Source: Herbiconiux sp. (GTDB taxonomy: Bacteria; Actinomycetota; Actinomycetes; Actinomycetales; Microbacteriaceae). From it: DNA of 63,218 nt. The DNA lies in the NCBI RefSeq assembly GCF_004297105.1, contig NZ_SCVE01000015.1, positions 1 through 63,218 of the forward strand, written 5' to 3'. Both the position numbers and the translations under genes were made by a program. The notes below the pieces were generated by a model. The model had not been told where the DNA came from and searched no databases. It saw only the letters and a program-made list of their open reading frames with translations. This document shows, in pieces, positions 8,203 through 17,508 of the stretch. Each line of letters opens with the position of its first letter. Positions within the stretch are counted from its first letter, which is position 1.

Positions 8203-9146
8203 CGGGTCTCCTCCAGCAGGCGGCCGAGGAACCGCGCGATCTCGCGGGGCGCCGAGACGGCGCTCGCCGCCTCGACGTCGGGGTTGTAGTTCGTGTTCGT
8301 GTTGATGTCGTAGGTGACCCGGCGGCCGTCGGCGGTCTCGATGAACTCGATGCCGGCGATCTCGATGCCCTGGGCAGCGAGGAACTCCTCATACCGCGCG
8401 ATCAGCGGGTCGTCATCCAGGCCCTCGCGAAGCGCGAACAGGGGGGCGGGCTCCGCACCATCCGCTCCGGGCACCGCGCAGGCGTCGGCCGGGCAGAGCT
8501 CGAAGCTGCCGGCCGAGGTGTCGACACGCACGGCGTAGACGAACCGGCCGCCCACGAACTCGGCACGGGTGACGAAGGGTTCCGCGGCGACGAGGAACTC
8601 CTGGAGGAGTGTGATGCCGTCGATGGGCTCCTCGAAGTCGGGGCTCGCGACGTAGGCCTCGAACTCCTCCAGGCTGTCGAACTTGCGCACGCCGAGACCC
8701 TTGCCGCCCTGGTTGTGCTTCGAGATGAAGGGCGGCGCGAAGTCGTGCGCGGCCTCGACGAGCCGCTCGCGACCGAAGACCGCGACGGTGCGCGGCACAT
8801 CGAACCCCGCGCGGGAGAGCAGCGCGTGCTGCTGCACCTTGCTCACCTCGATCTCGATCACGGGCCGGCCGTTGACCACGCGGGCGCCGGATGCCTCGAG
8901 CCGGCTCAGAAGGGCCCGGGTGTAGTCCTTGGCGTGGGGGTTGCCCCGGGTGTGTGCGGACGCACTCATGCGCGACCAGTACACCCCGGGAGCCGGATCG
9001 GCGTCGAGATCGAGCCCGCTGTATCCGTTCTCCTCCGTCAGCAGGATCTCGTCGAACGGCACCCCCTCGGCGATCAACGCCTGCGCGAGAGGAGGGATCC
9101 ACTCGGGATTCTCGTGGATGACGTGCACGCGCGCTTCACTGGCCAT
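8199..9146 (-). CDS. ATP-grasp ligase, RimK-like
   Basis: The 315-residue protein shows the ATP-grasp layout: an N-terminal pre-ATP domain, an ATP-binding loop (PPFISKHNQGGKGLGVRKF, about 137-155), LLQEFLVAAEPFVTRAEFV and the metal-binding end VTYDINTNTNYNPD. Relatives ligate a carboxylate to an amine (RimK, alpha-L-glutamate ligases). It heads a coupled run with the LLM monooxygenase (4-nt overlap) and the dehydrogenase-like protein, so the ligase probably conjugates or tags a substrate of that pathway. The partner substrates are unknown. Confidence 0.8.
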   Translation of the reverse strand: MASEARVHVIHENPEWIPPLAQALIAEGVPFDEILLTEENGYSGLDLDADPAPGVYWSRMSASAHTRGNPHAKDYTRALLSRLEASGARVVNGRPVIEIEVSKVQQHALLSRAGFDVPRTVAVFGRERLVEAAHDFAPPFISKHNQGGKGLGVRKFDSLEEFEAYVASPDFEEPIDGITLLQEFLVAAEPFVTRAEFVGGRFVYAVRVDTSAGSFELCPADACAVPGADGAEPAPLFALREGLDDDPLIARYEEFLAAQGIEIAGIEFIETADGRRVTYDINTNTNYNPDVEAASAVSAPREIARFLGRLLEETR

Positions 9147-9258
9147 GGTTCGAGTCTACGAGCGCCCCTCACCCGGTGTGCCCGGGCGGAAACGCCGCGT
9201 AACGGTGTCTCCGTGACGGCTCGCGCGCCGCCTCGACTCCCCCGGCGGATGGGCCTGG

Positions 9259-9777
9259 TCAGGCTTCGGCGGTGGCCGCCGCATGCGCGGCGGAGAGCCG
9301 CAGATAGGTTTCGGCGCTGCGCACGAGCCCTGCCTTCTCCTCGTCGGTGAGGGCGCGCCGCACCTTCGCGGGGGCACCGGCCACGAGCGACCCGGGCGGC
9401 ACGATCGTGCCCTCGAGCACCAGCGCGCCGGCCGCCACGAGCGACTGTGCGCCGATCACCGAGCCGTTCATCAGCGTGGCGCTCATGCCGATGAGACAGC
9501 CGTCCTCCACCGTGCAGCCGTGCAGCACCGCGCGGTGCCCCACGGTGACGCCGTCGCCGATGGTGACGGGGGAACCCTCATCCGTGTGGGCCACGACGTT
9601 GTCCTGCAGGTTCGACCGCGGCCCGATCGTGATGGGGTCGGCGTCGCCGCGCAGCACCGCGCCGTAGAACACGCTCGCCTGCGGGCCGAGCCGCACGTCG
9701 CCGATCACGTCGGCCGTGGGGGCGACCCAGGCCGTCGGGTCGAGCTGAGGGGTGGTTCCCTCGAAGGTGATGATCAT
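9259..9777 (-). CDS. Gamma-class carbonic anhydrase-like protein
   Basis: The 172-residue protein is a left-handed beta-helix of hexapeptide repeats. The three metal-ligand histidines of the gamma-CA/PaaY/YrdA family are present (DNVVAHTDEG and VGHRAVLHGC). Many family members bind metal but have little measured anhydrase activity. The start ATG at 9777 has GAGGAG at proper spacing, excluding the longer frame that begins in the antiporter gene. It lies 46 bp downstream of the CPA1 antiporter gene on the same strand, fitting a pH/bicarbonate-homeostasis pair. Confidence 0.9.
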   Translation of the reverse strand: MIITFEGTTPQLDPTAWVAPTADVIGDVRLGPQASVFYGAVLRGDADPITIGPRSNLQDNVVAHTDEGSPVTIGDGVTVGHRAVLHGCTVEDGCLIGMSATLMNGSVIGAQSLVAAGALVLEGTIVPPGSLVAGAPAKVRRALTDEEKAGLVRSAETYLRLSAAHAAATAEA

Positions 9778-9823
9778 GGTTCTCCTCGTCGAGTCGTGCG
9801 GTGGATGCGGATGCGGATGCGGC

Positions 9824-11515
9824 TCAGAGTCTGTTGCCGAGGCGCGCGACGATCGCGGCCTCCTGGTAGTCGAGGTTCTCGAGGAACTCGCGGGCGGCGT
9901 CGTCGTCGAGCTGGTTGCGGTCGCGTTCGTGAACGATGGCCGCACGCTGGGCCTGCAGGATCTTTCGGTACAGGGTGCCGAACTCCTCACCGCCCCTCCC
10001 CGCTGCGTTCTCCACCTCGGTCTCGCGTTCGGCGTCTTCCGACTGCCGCGCCACGGCCTGGGCGATGCGCTCCATGATCTCGACGGGCACGCCTTCGGGA
10101 GGATTCGCCATGAACTCGCGGTAGACCTCCCCGGTGGCTTCCCGTGCCACCTTGTGCGCGAGTTTCGCCTGCTCCCGGTCGTACTCGTCTTGTTTCGGGT
10201 CGCTCAGCTTCAGCCGCCGGATGAGCGCGGGCAGCGTGAGCCCCTGCACGAGCAGGGTGCCCACGGCCACGATGAAGGCGATGGCCTGGATCTCGGCGCG
10301 GCCGGGGAACGGATCCCCGTTGGCGAGCGCCAGCGGCACACCGGCGGCCGCCGCCAGGGTGACCACGCCGCGCATGCCCGTCCACGACACCACGACGCTC
10401 TCGCGCCAGTTCAAGAACACGGGGAACTGTCGCGGCTTGCGACCGCGAGCCACGCGCTCCGCGTTCTCCCGCTCGATGCGCTCCCGCACCCGCACATCGC
10501 TCGCGATCTTGCGCCGCATCAGCTTGTCGCCCAGGAAGTTGCGGCCGTACGACAGGAACACCCACGCGGGCCGAACGAGCAGCACCACGAGCAGGATGAG
10601 GGCTCCCGCGCCGAACACGGCCCACACCGACTGCCCGGCGCCCTGCAGATCGTCGATCACGAATCGCAGCTGCAGACCCATGTAGGCGAACACGAACGCC
10701 TCGAGCAGCACATCGAGCGACGACCACACCTGGCGCTCCTGCAGCCGGGTCGCATAGCCCGAGCGCGCCGACGACGAGCCGATGGCGAAGCCCGCGGTCA
10801 CCACAGCGATCACGCCGGACGCCTCCAGCTGCTCGGCAAGCAGGTACGCTGCGAACGGCACGATGAGCCCCAGGACGGTCTCGAGCGCCGAGTCCTTCAG
10901 CAGCCTCCGGATGAGGGTGGCCACCGTGGCGAGCACGATGCCCACCACGATCCCGACGCCCGCGCTGTAGCCGAAGAGCAGGATCGGGTTCTCGACGAAG
11001 GTGTGGGTGCCCACGACCGCGGCCACGGTGATCGAGAAGAGCGTGAGCGCGGCGGCGTCGTTCACGAGGCTCTCGCCGGTGAGGATCGACATGACGCGTT
11101 TCGGCAGCCCCAGCTTGCGCCCGATCGCCACCGCGGTGACCGCATCCGGAGGCGCCACGATGGCCCCCAGGATGAGGGCGGTGCCGAACGTGAGCGCGGG
11201 AACGATCCAGGCGGCGAACACGCCCACCGCGAGCGTGGTGACGACCACGAGCCCCACACCGAGGCCGAGGATGGGCCGGAAATTACGGGCGAACGACACG
11301 AACGAGAAGTTGAGCGCCGCCGAATACAAGAGCGGTGGCAGCACGAGGCCGAGGATGATCTCGGTGTCGAGCTCGAGGCGTTCGAAACCGGGGATGAACG
11401 AGGCCGCGAAGCCCACCAGGGTGATCACGAGGGCCGGCTGGAGACCGCGGCGCTGCGCGATGCCCGTGACCGCGATCGCGCCCACGATCACCAGGAGGAG
11501 TTGCACGCCGCTCAC
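9824..11515 (-). CDS. CPA1 Na+/H+ antiporter (first copy)
   Basis: The 563-residue membrane protein has about 11-12 hydrophobic helices over residues 1-430, then a 130-residue charged cytoplasmic tail. The ion-site motifs of the CPA1 family are visible: GAIVAPPDAVTAVAIGRKLG and GESLVNDAAALTLFS. It should exchange cytoplasmic sodium or potassium for protons. A second CPA1 antiporter lies 13 kb away. The gamma-CA-like gene follows on the same strand, 46 bp downstream. Confidence 0.93.
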   Translation of the reverse strand: MSGVQLLLVIVGAIAVTGIAQRRGLQPALVITLVGFAASFIPGFERLELDTEIILGLVLPPLLYSAALNFSFVSFARNFRPILGLGVGLVVVTTLAVGVFAAWIVPALTFGTALILGAIVAPPDAVTAVAIGRKLGLPKRVMSILTGESLVNDAAALTLFSITVAAVVGTHTFVENPILLFGYSAGVGIVVGIVLATVATLIRRLLKDSALETVLGLIVPFAAYLLAEQLEASGVIAVVTAGFAIGSSSARSGYATRLQERQVWSSLDVLLEAFVFAYMGLQLRFVIDDLQGAGQSVWAVFGAGALILLVVLLVRPAWVFLSYGRNFLGDKLMRRKIASDVRVRERIERENAERVARGRKPRQFPVFLNWRESVVVSWTGMRGVVTLAAAAGVPLALANGDPFPGRAEIQAIAFIVAVGTLLVQGLTLPALIRRLKLSDPKQDEYDREQAKLAHKVAREATGEVYREFMANPPEGVPVEIMERIAQAVARQSEDAERETEVENAAGRGGEEFGTLYRKILQAQRAAIVHERDRNQLDDDAAREFLENLDYQEAAIVARLGNRL

Positions 11516-11569
11516 GCTGCCACTCTAGTCAGCGGCCGGCCGGCGGCGCGGGAGCAATAGGGTTGCAGC

Positions 11570-11971
11570 ATGCAGGATCCGATCGGCGCCGTCTCGTTGA
11601 TCACCGAGCTGTTCACCTGGATCGGCCTCGCCGCCGGTGCGGTGCTCCTCGTGGTCGGGCTGGTCCGGGGAGCGTTCTTCCGGGGCTGGACCGAGACCCT
11701 CGGCGTCGTGGTGGTGGATGCGGCCGGCAACCGGGTGTACCGCTGGCTGGGCGACGACGGCGTCCTCTACGAGGCGCCCGCCATCGAAGACGAGACGCAG
11801 GTGCTCGAGCCCGGCGACGACGTCACCGTGTACGTGAACCCGCGCGATCCGTCGGTGGGGCGCACCGATGATCCGACGCACGAGGGGCGTGCGCTGCGCA
11901 CCACGGGGTGGATCCTGCTCGGGCTCGGGATCGTGGCCGTCGTCGTGCAATTCGTGCTGTTGTTCGTCTGA
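11570..11971 (+). CDS. Two-TM membrane protein, DUF3592-like
   Basis: This 133-residue protein has a transmembrane helix at each end (about 12-32 and 109-131). Between them is a soluble beta-rich segment (LGVVVVDAAGNRVYRWLGDD, then DVTVYVNPRDPSVGRT) like that of DUF3592 proteins. It is divergent from the antiporter gene with a 54-bp gap and 32 bp upstream of ltrA-like gene, probably cotranscribed with the latter. Function unknown. Confidence 0.75.
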   Translation: MQDPIGAVSLITELFTWIGLAAGAVLLVVGLVRGAFFRGWTETLGVVVVDAAGNRVYRWLGDDGVLYEAPAIEDETQVLEPGDDVTVYVNPRDPSVGRTDDPTHEGRALRTTGWILLGLGIVAVVVQFVLLFV

Positions 11972-12003
11972 GGCGCGCTCGCCGCTGGCCCTAGGCTTCT
12001 GCC

Positions 12004-13221
12004 ATGGCGAACGAGCACACTCCCCGCGCTCTCAGCGGCATCGTGCCGGTCATCCGGATGCGCGCCCGCGACATCGACGAGCCCGGCCGCGTGTCGAGTC
12101 CTCTCGAACTGCTCTTCGACCTCACCTTCGTGGTGGCCATCGCGTCGATCGTGTCGCAGCTGGCCCATGCCATCGCCGGAGGCCACGTCGGCGACGCGCT
12201 GCCCAACTACCTCATGGTGTTCTTCGCCATCTGGTGGGCCTGGCTCAACTTCACCTGGTTCGCCTCGGCCTACGACACCGACGACGTGCCGTACCGCCTG
12301 CTCACCATGGTGCAGATGGGCGGTGTGCTGGTGCTCGCGGCCGGGGTGCCGAGTGCCTTCGAGGCCGGCGACTACCTGCTGGTCACGCTCGGCTACTTCA
12401 TCATGCGCGTCGCGCTCGTGGTGCAGTGGCTGCGGGCGGCGGCACAGGATCCGTCGGGGCGGTCCACCGCCCTCCGCTACGCGCTCGGCATCTCCGTGGT
12501 GCAGGCGCTGTGGATCATCCGGCTCTTCACTACGGCCGGGCTGCCACTCGGCGCGCAGGTGGCCATCTTCGCCGTGCTCGCGGCGGCCGAGATGGCGGTG
12601 CCGGTCTGGGCCGAGCGGCCCGGGATGACCCGCTGGCACCCGCACCACGTGGCCGAACGCTACGCGCTGTTCACCATCATCGTGCTGGGCGAGTCGGTGC
12701 TCGCTGCCACCACGGGGGTGCAGAGCATCGTGAGCGCCGGAGCGTCGACCGGCGAGTTCGTGCTGCTCGCGGCATCCGGTCTCGCGCTGCTGTTCGGGCT
12801 GTGGTGGGTCTACTTCTTGGAGCCCGCGCACGAGGGACTGGAGAAGAACCGCCGCCGCTCGTTCCTCTGGGGCTACGGGCACTACTTCATCTTCGCGGCG
12901 CTCGCCGCAGTGGGCGCCGGGCTCGAGGTGGGCGTCGAGGCGGTGGGGCACCATGTGGAGGCACCACTCGTGGTGGTGGCCTACGCCGTGGCCATCCCGG
13001 TGGCGGTGTACCTCGTGATGATGTGGGTTCTCTACCGTCCGATGATCGGTCCCACCGTGATCCCGCCGGCTCTCTCACTCGGCGGCGCCGCGGTGGTTCT
13101 GCTGCTTCCGCTCGCCGTCGAGGCCGTCTCGCTCGGCGTGGTGCTGCTCCTCGTCACCCTCGTGGTCGCCGCGGTCATCGCGGGCACGATCTTCTGGCGC
13201 CGGCCGAAGGCCTCGGCCTAG
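12004..13221 (+). CDS. ltrA: Low temperature requirement protein A (LtrA) family
   Basis: The 405-residue polytopic protein has about 11 membrane helices and the LtrA-family hallmarks: VSSPLELLFDLTFVVAIA near the N-terminus, WWAWLNFTWFAS, and HPHHVAERYALFTIIVLGES in the middle. Named from Listeria where loss impairs growth in the cold; the biochemical role remains unknown. Its TAG stop overlaps the stop of the convergent acyl-CoA ligase gene in the shared tetranucleotide CTAG. Confidence 0.9.
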   Translation: MANEHTPRALSGIVPVIRMRARDIDEPGRVSSPLELLFDLTFVVAIASIVSQLAHAIAGGHVGDALPNYLMVFFAIWWAWLNFTWFASAYDTDDVPYRLLTMVQMGGVLVLAAGVPSAFEAGDYLLVTLGYFIMRVALVVQWLRAAAQDPSGRSTALRYALGISVVQALWIIRLFTTAGLPLGAQVAIFAVLAAAEMAVPVWAERPGMTRWHPHHVAERYALFTIIVLGESVLAATTGVQSIVSAGASTGEFVLLAASGLALLFGLWWVYFLEPAHEGLEKNRRRSFLWGYGHYFIFAALAAVGAGLEVGVEAVGHHVEAPLVVVAYAVAIPVAVYLVMMWVLYRPMIGPTVIPPALSLGGAAVVLLLPLAVEAVSLGVVLLLVTLVVAAVIAGTIFWRRPKASA

Positions 13222-14897
13222 AGCAGGTCTTTCAACTCGCGGCGCAGCACCTTGCCCACGTTCGACTTGGGCAGGTCGTCGCGGAAGATGATGCGGTGCG
13301 GGCGCTTGTAGCCCGCCAGCTCGCTCTTGAGGAAGGCGGTGAGCTCGTCGTCGGTGAGCGAGTCGTCGGCCTTCACGATGAAGAGCACCGGGGTCTCGCC
13401 GGAGCGGTCGTCGGGCACGCCGACCACGCCGGCATCCTTGACCTTCGGATGCGACATCGCGACCTCTTCGATCTCGCTCGGGTAGACGTTGAACCCCGAG
13501 ACCACGATCATGTCCTTCTTGCGGTCGACGATGGTGATGTAGCCGTCGTCGCTCATCGAGGCCACGTCGCCGGTGCGCAGCCAGCCGCCCTCGTCGAGCA
13601 CCTCGGCGGTGTTCTCGGGCTGGTTCCAGTAGCCCTTCATCACCTGCGGGCCGCGCACGCACATCTCGCCGGCTTCGCCGAGCGGAACGACGTTGCCCTC
13701 CTCGTCACGCATCTCGATGTCGGTGGAGGGCAGCGGGAGGCCGATGGTGCCGACGCGCGGGGTGTCCCAGGTGGGGTTGACCGCCACCACCGGCGAGGCC
13801 TCGGTGAGGCCGTAGCCCTCGAGCATGTCGCTGCCCGTCGCCTCGCGCCAGGCCTTCGCGGTGGCACCTCGAACGGCCATGCCGCCGGCCACCGCGAGCT
13901 TCACGCGTTCGAAGTCGAGGGCCCGGAAGGGGGCGTTGTCGAGCAACGACGCCGCCAGGGTGCTCACCAGGATGAGAACGCTCGGCTTCGTCTTGTCGAG
14001 CGTCTTCACGAGGTCGGCGGTGTCGCGCGGATTGGTGACCAGAACGTTGTGCGACCCGAACGCGAAGAAGGCCAGCGCATTCACCGTGAGGCTGAAGATG
14101 TGGTAGAGCGGCAGGGCCGCGATGATGGTCTCTTCGCCCTCGTCGAGCCGCAGCCGCATGGGCGCGAGCATCTGGGCCTGGTTGGCGAGCAGGTTGTGGT
14201 GGGTGATGACGGCGGCCTTCGTGCCACCCGTGGTGCCTCCCGTGTACTGCAGCAGCGCCGTGTCATCGAGACCCACCTCGGGGCGCGCGAGGGATGCGTG
14301 CTTCCGCCCCTTCTCGAGCGCCTCGCGGAACGAGGTCGTGCCTTTCAGATCGTGCTTCGGCACCATCTTGCGCACCCGCTTCACCACGAAGTTCGTGACG
14401 ATGCGCTGGGGCGCGGGCAGGAGGTCTCCCACATCCGTCAGCACCACGTGCTGGATGCTCGTGTCGGCCACCACTGCTTCGAGCTTGTCGGCGAAGTTCT
14501 GCAGCGCGACGATGGCCACGGCGCCGGAGTCGATGAAGACCTTCTTCATCTCCTTCGCGGTGTAGAGCGGGTTCGCGCCCACCACCACGAGACCGGCCTT
14601 CAGCACGCCGTAGACCGCCACCGGGTACTGCAGCAGGTTCGGCATCTGCAGCACGACGCGATCGCCCTTGGAGAGCCCGAGTTCGCCGAGCAGGAAGCCG
14701 GCGAACCGGTCGGAGAGCTCGTCGATCTCGCGGAACGTCAGCACCGCGCCCATGTTCGAATAGGCCGGCCTGTCGGCGAAGCGCGTGCAGGTGGCCTTCA
14801 CCAGCGCACCGACGGAGGTGGACTCGACCTCGTCGATCGTCGGAGCGAGCCGAGGTGAATAACTGGTCAGCCAGGGCCGGCTCTCGTATGCGTTCAT
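13218..14897 (-). CDS. fadD: Long-chain fatty-acid--CoA ligase
   Basis: The 559-residue adenylate-forming enzyme activates fatty acids through acyl-AMP to acyl-CoA. The AMP P-loop is LLQYTGGTTGGTKAAVITHH (about 212), followed by GYGLTEASPVV, GEMCVRGPQVMKGYWN, the hinge TGDVASMSDDGYITIVDRKKD and the C-terminal Lys in LPKSNVGKVLRREL. Length is normal for the family. It is convergent with ltrA and overlaps it by 4 bp. Chain-length specificity is not readable from sequence. Confidence 0.92.
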   Translation of the reverse strand: MNAYESRPWLTSYSPRLAPTIDEVESTSVGALVKATCTRFADRPAYSNMGAVLTFREIDELSDRFAGFLLGELGLSKGDRVVLQMPNLLQYPVAVYGVLKAGLVVVGANPLYTAKEMKKVFIDSGAVAIVALQNFADKLEAVVADTSIQHVVLTDVGDLLPAPQRIVTNFVVKRVRKMVPKHDLKGTTSFREALEKGRKHASLARPEVGLDDTALLQYTGGTTGGTKAAVITHHNLLANQAQMLAPMRLRLDEGEETIIAALPLYHIFSLTVNALAFFAFGSHNVLVTNPRDTADLVKTLDKTKPSVLILVSTLAASLLDNAPFRALDFERVKLAVAGGMAVRGATAKAWREATGSDMLEGYGLTEASPVVAVNPTWDTPRVGTIGLPLPSTDIEMRDEEGNVVPLGEAGEMCVRGPQVMKGYWNQPENTAEVLDEGGWLRTGDVASMSDDGYITIVDRKKDMIVVSGFNVYPSEIEEVAMSHPKVKDAGVVGVPDDRSGETPVLFIVKADDSLTDDELTAFLKSELAGYKRPHRIIFRDDLPKSNVGKVLRRELKDLL

Positions 14898-14987
14898 CGC
14901 CTTCTTCGGTGTCGACGGGGAGTGCTCACCCGTGTGCGCAGCGGCGCGGCCTGGGCTGACTCATACCGTACCCGCTATCGTCGAGGC

Positions 14988-15137
14988 ATGAGCAATGACG
15001 ACGACGACCAGGGGCCCCCGAGCGGATTCATCGGCCGGCTCGGCCGCGCACGACTTCTCGCCTGGATCGTGATCATCGGGCTCGTGGCGCTCAGCGTCGG
15101 GGCCATCTCGGTGGTCGTCATCCTGCAGAACTCCTAG
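14988..15137 (+). CDS. 49-residue single-TM protein
   Basis: The short product has an acidic start (MSNDDDDQGPPSGFIGRLG) and one membrane helix (about residues 25-47), ending in QNS. ATG at 14988 is preceded by GAGG. It stands alone, divergent from the acyl-CoA ligase gene. Such short proteins occur beside ligase genes in related actinobacteria, but no function is known. Confidence 0.6.
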   Translation: MSNDDDDQGPPSGFIGRLGRARLLAWIVIIGLVALSVGAISVVVILQNS

Positions 15138-15191
15138 CCACGAGAACGCCTCGCCGCACCGACGCGCGGAGGCTCGGCCCCCGGTGGGGGC

Positions 15192-15383
15192 TCAGGCCTC
15201 GTCGGGGGTGGCGTCGTCGACGAGTTCCTGGTCCCAGTCCTTGATGGCCTGCTCGGCCTCCTCGCGGGTATCGAACGGCCCGAGGGTCGGGGCGCCCGGG
15301 AACTCCTCGGGGTTCAGGTCGGTGGCCACGAAGTAGGTCACGATGTCGTCTTCTTCGTGCTCGACGATGCGCAGGTCAGTCAT
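15192..15383 (-). CDS. 63-residue acidic hypothetical protein
   Basis: The product is small, soluble and strongly acidic (MTDLRIVEHEEDDIVTYFVA ... EAEQAIKDWDQELVDDATPD). The strand-then-helix pattern with GPFDTREEAEQAI recalls small SPOR-like or DUF-type modules that modify residue-conserved loops, but no family is recognised. The ATG at 15383 starts this segment; the frame is open upstream with compositional shadow of the next gene only. Confidence 0.65.
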   Translation of the reverse strand: MTDLRIVEHEEDDIVTYFVATDLNPEEFPGAPTLGPFDTREEAEQAIKDWDQELVDDATPDEA

Positions 15384-15468
15384 ACCGCCGACTCTACCGA
15401 CTCGGCGCGCGTCGTGGCCCTCACCGCCACTGCGGGCCTGTGATTCCGGGCCACGGCCGGGCCGACGA

Positions 15469-16146
15469 TCAGAAGCCGAAGTCGCCGCCGAAGTCGCCTC
15501 CACCGAAGTCGCCGCTGCCGCCCGACCAGTCGCCGCCGCCCGAGTCGCCCCAGCCGCCGCCGTCGGCCGTGACGTCGCCGGATGCATCGCCTGAGGCATC
15601 CGTGCCGCCGCCGTCTGCGCCCGAGCCGTCGCCGCTGCCGCCGTCGGCCGCCTGATCGGCGCCGGGTGAGGGCATGAAGGAGCTGACGATGGCCGAGCCG
15701 ATGACGTAGCCGGCCACGGTGCCGAGCATCGACGAGGCGAGCATTCCGCCGAAGCCCATGCCGCCGCCACCCTGGGCTCCGTTGCCCTGGCCGGCGCCGT
15801 TGAAGGAGCGCTCCATGGTGCCCGGCTGGCGGATCTCGGAGCGGGTGGCCGACTGCGCGAGCGACCGGGGGTCTTCACCGCGTGGCGCATCGCCGGCCGG
15901 AGCGTTCTCGCTGAGCTGCGTGAAGAGGATGTGGCGCTGCTCGGGGGTGAGCTTCGTGAAGGCCTCCTCGTGCACCTGCTCGATGGTCTCGGGCGGCGCC
16001 GTGCGCAGGAGGTAGCGGTAGCGCTCGACGGCGATCTCGTCGTCGGTGCGGGGCGCAGCGGATGCCTGTGCGGGCACGTTCTGCGGCGGGTAGTAGTTCT
16101 GCTGCTGCGGCTCTTCACGGCCGAGAAGGCGGTCGAGGAAACCCAT
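15469..16146 (-). CDS. Gly-rich C-terminal envelope-type protein
   Basis: The 225-residue protein has a basic-acidic N-terminus (MGFLDRLLGREEPQQQNYYP), a helical region (FTKLTPEQRHILFTQLSENA, about 67-90), a single hydrophobic segment (MLASSMLGTVAGYVIGSAIV) and a long Gly/Asp/Ser-rich tail ending in DFGGGDFGGDFGF. The tail resembles YgiB/DUF1542-type and TPM-domain-like Gly-rich ends. Function unknown. The start ATG at 16146 is preceded by a purine-rich GATCACC weak site. Confidence 0.7.
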   Translation of the reverse strand: MGFLDRLLGREEPQQQNYYPPQNVPAQASAAPRTDDEIAVERYRYLLRTAPPETIEQVHEEAFTKLTPEQRHILFTQLSENAPAGDAPRGEDPRSLAQSATRSEIRQPGTMERSFNGAGQGNGAQGGGGMGFGGMLASSMLGTVAGYVIGSAIVSSFMPSPGADQAADGGSGDGSGADGGGTDASGDASGDVTADGGGWGDSGGGDWSGGSGDFGGGDFGGDFGF

Positions 16147-16263
16147 GGTGATCGCTCCGATTCTTCGGGCGCGGATGCGCCCTCGCTGACCACCAGTCTT
16201 TCGAGACCTCATGTGGAATGACTGAGCAATCGCTCAGGGCGCAATTCGGATCCCGTCGACGGG

Positions 16264-17508
16264 CTAGCGGGGGTGCGGCCCCAGCACGACGTCGTCGATC
16301 GTCTCCGGGCGAAAGCCCCTCCCGAGCAGACGCGGGGCCAGCGCCCGCACGACCGGCACGATCATCCGGAGCGCCGCGCGCTGCCGCCGCGTGGGCGGAT
16401 TCGCGAGCACGGGCTCGCGGTCGGGGCGGCCGATCACCTCGTGCAGCCGCAGCTGCAACGCCTGCATGGCGCGAACCGGCGGGAGCCGGCGGCGCTGCAC
16501 GGCGGCGAGATCTGCCTCGGTGAGCGTGCCGGTGAGCAGTGCCGCGGCGAGCCGGTTGGCCGCGGCGACCGCATCCTGGATCGCGTAGTTCACGCCCACG
16601 CCGAACGCCGGAGACATGGCGTGGGCGGCATCGCCGATGCAGAGCAGGCCGGGTCGGTACCAGGTGTTGAGCCGGGCAACCTGCACCGAGAGCAGCTTCA
16701 CGTCGTCGAAGGAGCTGAGAGTGCCCACGACTCCGGCGAACGGCTTCGCCGTCGAGGCGATGCGCGACCGGAACGCCTCGATCCCGTTCGCCTGGATCTC
16801 CTCGAAATGCCCTTTGGCGATGACCTGGCCCACCTGGTAGTGGTCTCGCCGATCGATGGTGAGCACGAAGGAGTCGCGGTCGACGTAGGCGAGGGTGGAT
16901 GCCGGCACACGCTCGGGCTTCGGAAGCGCGAACCACAGCACGTCGATGCCGATACCGAACTCCCGCGGCTCGAGGCCGGTGGCGGCGCGCACGGTCGAGC
17001 CCCGGCCATCCGCCGCAACGGTCAGGCGGGCGCGCACCTCGAAGCCGCCGTCGGCATCGGTGGCGGTGACGCCGGTCACGGCGGCGCCCGCGCGGCGCAC
17101 TCCGGTGGCGGCGGTGTTCATGAGCAGGCTGAACGAGGGGAACTGGGCGGCCTCGCCGGCGAGGAAGTTCAGGAAGTCCCACTGGGGCATGAAGGCGAGG
17201 AAATCGTCGGGCGCCGGCAGCACCGAGAAGTCGATGGCGTGGATGCGGGTGCCGTTCAGCACCGCGTCGAGCGTGCGCACCTCGCTGTGCGGCAGCCGCA
17301 GGAACTCCTCGCGGAGGCCCAGCTGTCCGAGCAGCGCCAGCGTGGAGGGATGGATGGTGTCGCCGCGGAAGTCGCGGAAGAAGTCGGCGTGCTTCTCCAG
17401 CACCACCACATCGATCCCGGCACGCGCGAGCAGATAGCCGAGCATGATCCCGGCGGGCCCGCCCCCGACGATGCACACCTCCGTCTCGACGATCCGCCCG
17501 CTCTCCAT
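16264..17508 (-). CDS. FAD-dependent oxidoreductase (PHBH-type monooxygenase)
   Basis: The 414-residue flavoprotein is a group A aromatic-hydroxylase-like enzyme. The FAD Rossmann motif CIVGGGPAGIMLGYLLARAG lies at residues 9-28, the DG motif in LTVAADGRGSTVRAATG and the GD motif in LLCIGDAAHAMSPAFGVG. These use NAD(P)H and oxygen to hydroxylate substrates or act as dehydrogenases in tetracycline or aromatic degradation. ATG at 17508 places the Rossmann motif at normal distance. Monocistronic; substrate unknown. Confidence 0.88.
   Translation of the reverse strand: MESGRIVETEVCIVGGGPAGIMLGYLLARAGIDVVVLEKHADFFRDFRGDTIHPSTLALLGQLGLREEFLRLPHSEVRTLDAVLNGTRIHAIDFSVLPAPDDFLAFMPQWDFLNFLAGEAAQFPSFSLLMNTAATGVRRAGAAVTGVTATDADGGFEVRARLTVAADGRGSTVRAATGLEPREFGIGIDVLWFALPKPERVPASTLAYVDRDSFVLTIDRRDHYQVGQVIAKGHFEEIQANGIEAFRSRIASTAKPFAGVVGTLSSFDDVKLLSVQVARLNTWYRPGLLCIGDAAHAMSPAFGVGVNYAIQDAVAAANRLAAALLTGTLTEADLAAVQRRRLPPVRAMQALQLRLHEVIGRPDREPVLANPPTRRQRAALRMIVPVVRALAPRLLGRGFRPETIDDVVLGPHPR

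Noticed and set aside
5957..8392. 811-residue apparent fusion ending in the acyl-CoA dehydrogenase-like domain
   Set aside because: The first half is a shadow of the LLM monooxygenase gene; the true start is ATG at 7126.
11868..14858. 996-residue open frame
   Set aside because: High-GC shadow of ltrA and the acyl-CoA ligase gene with Arg/His-rich composition.
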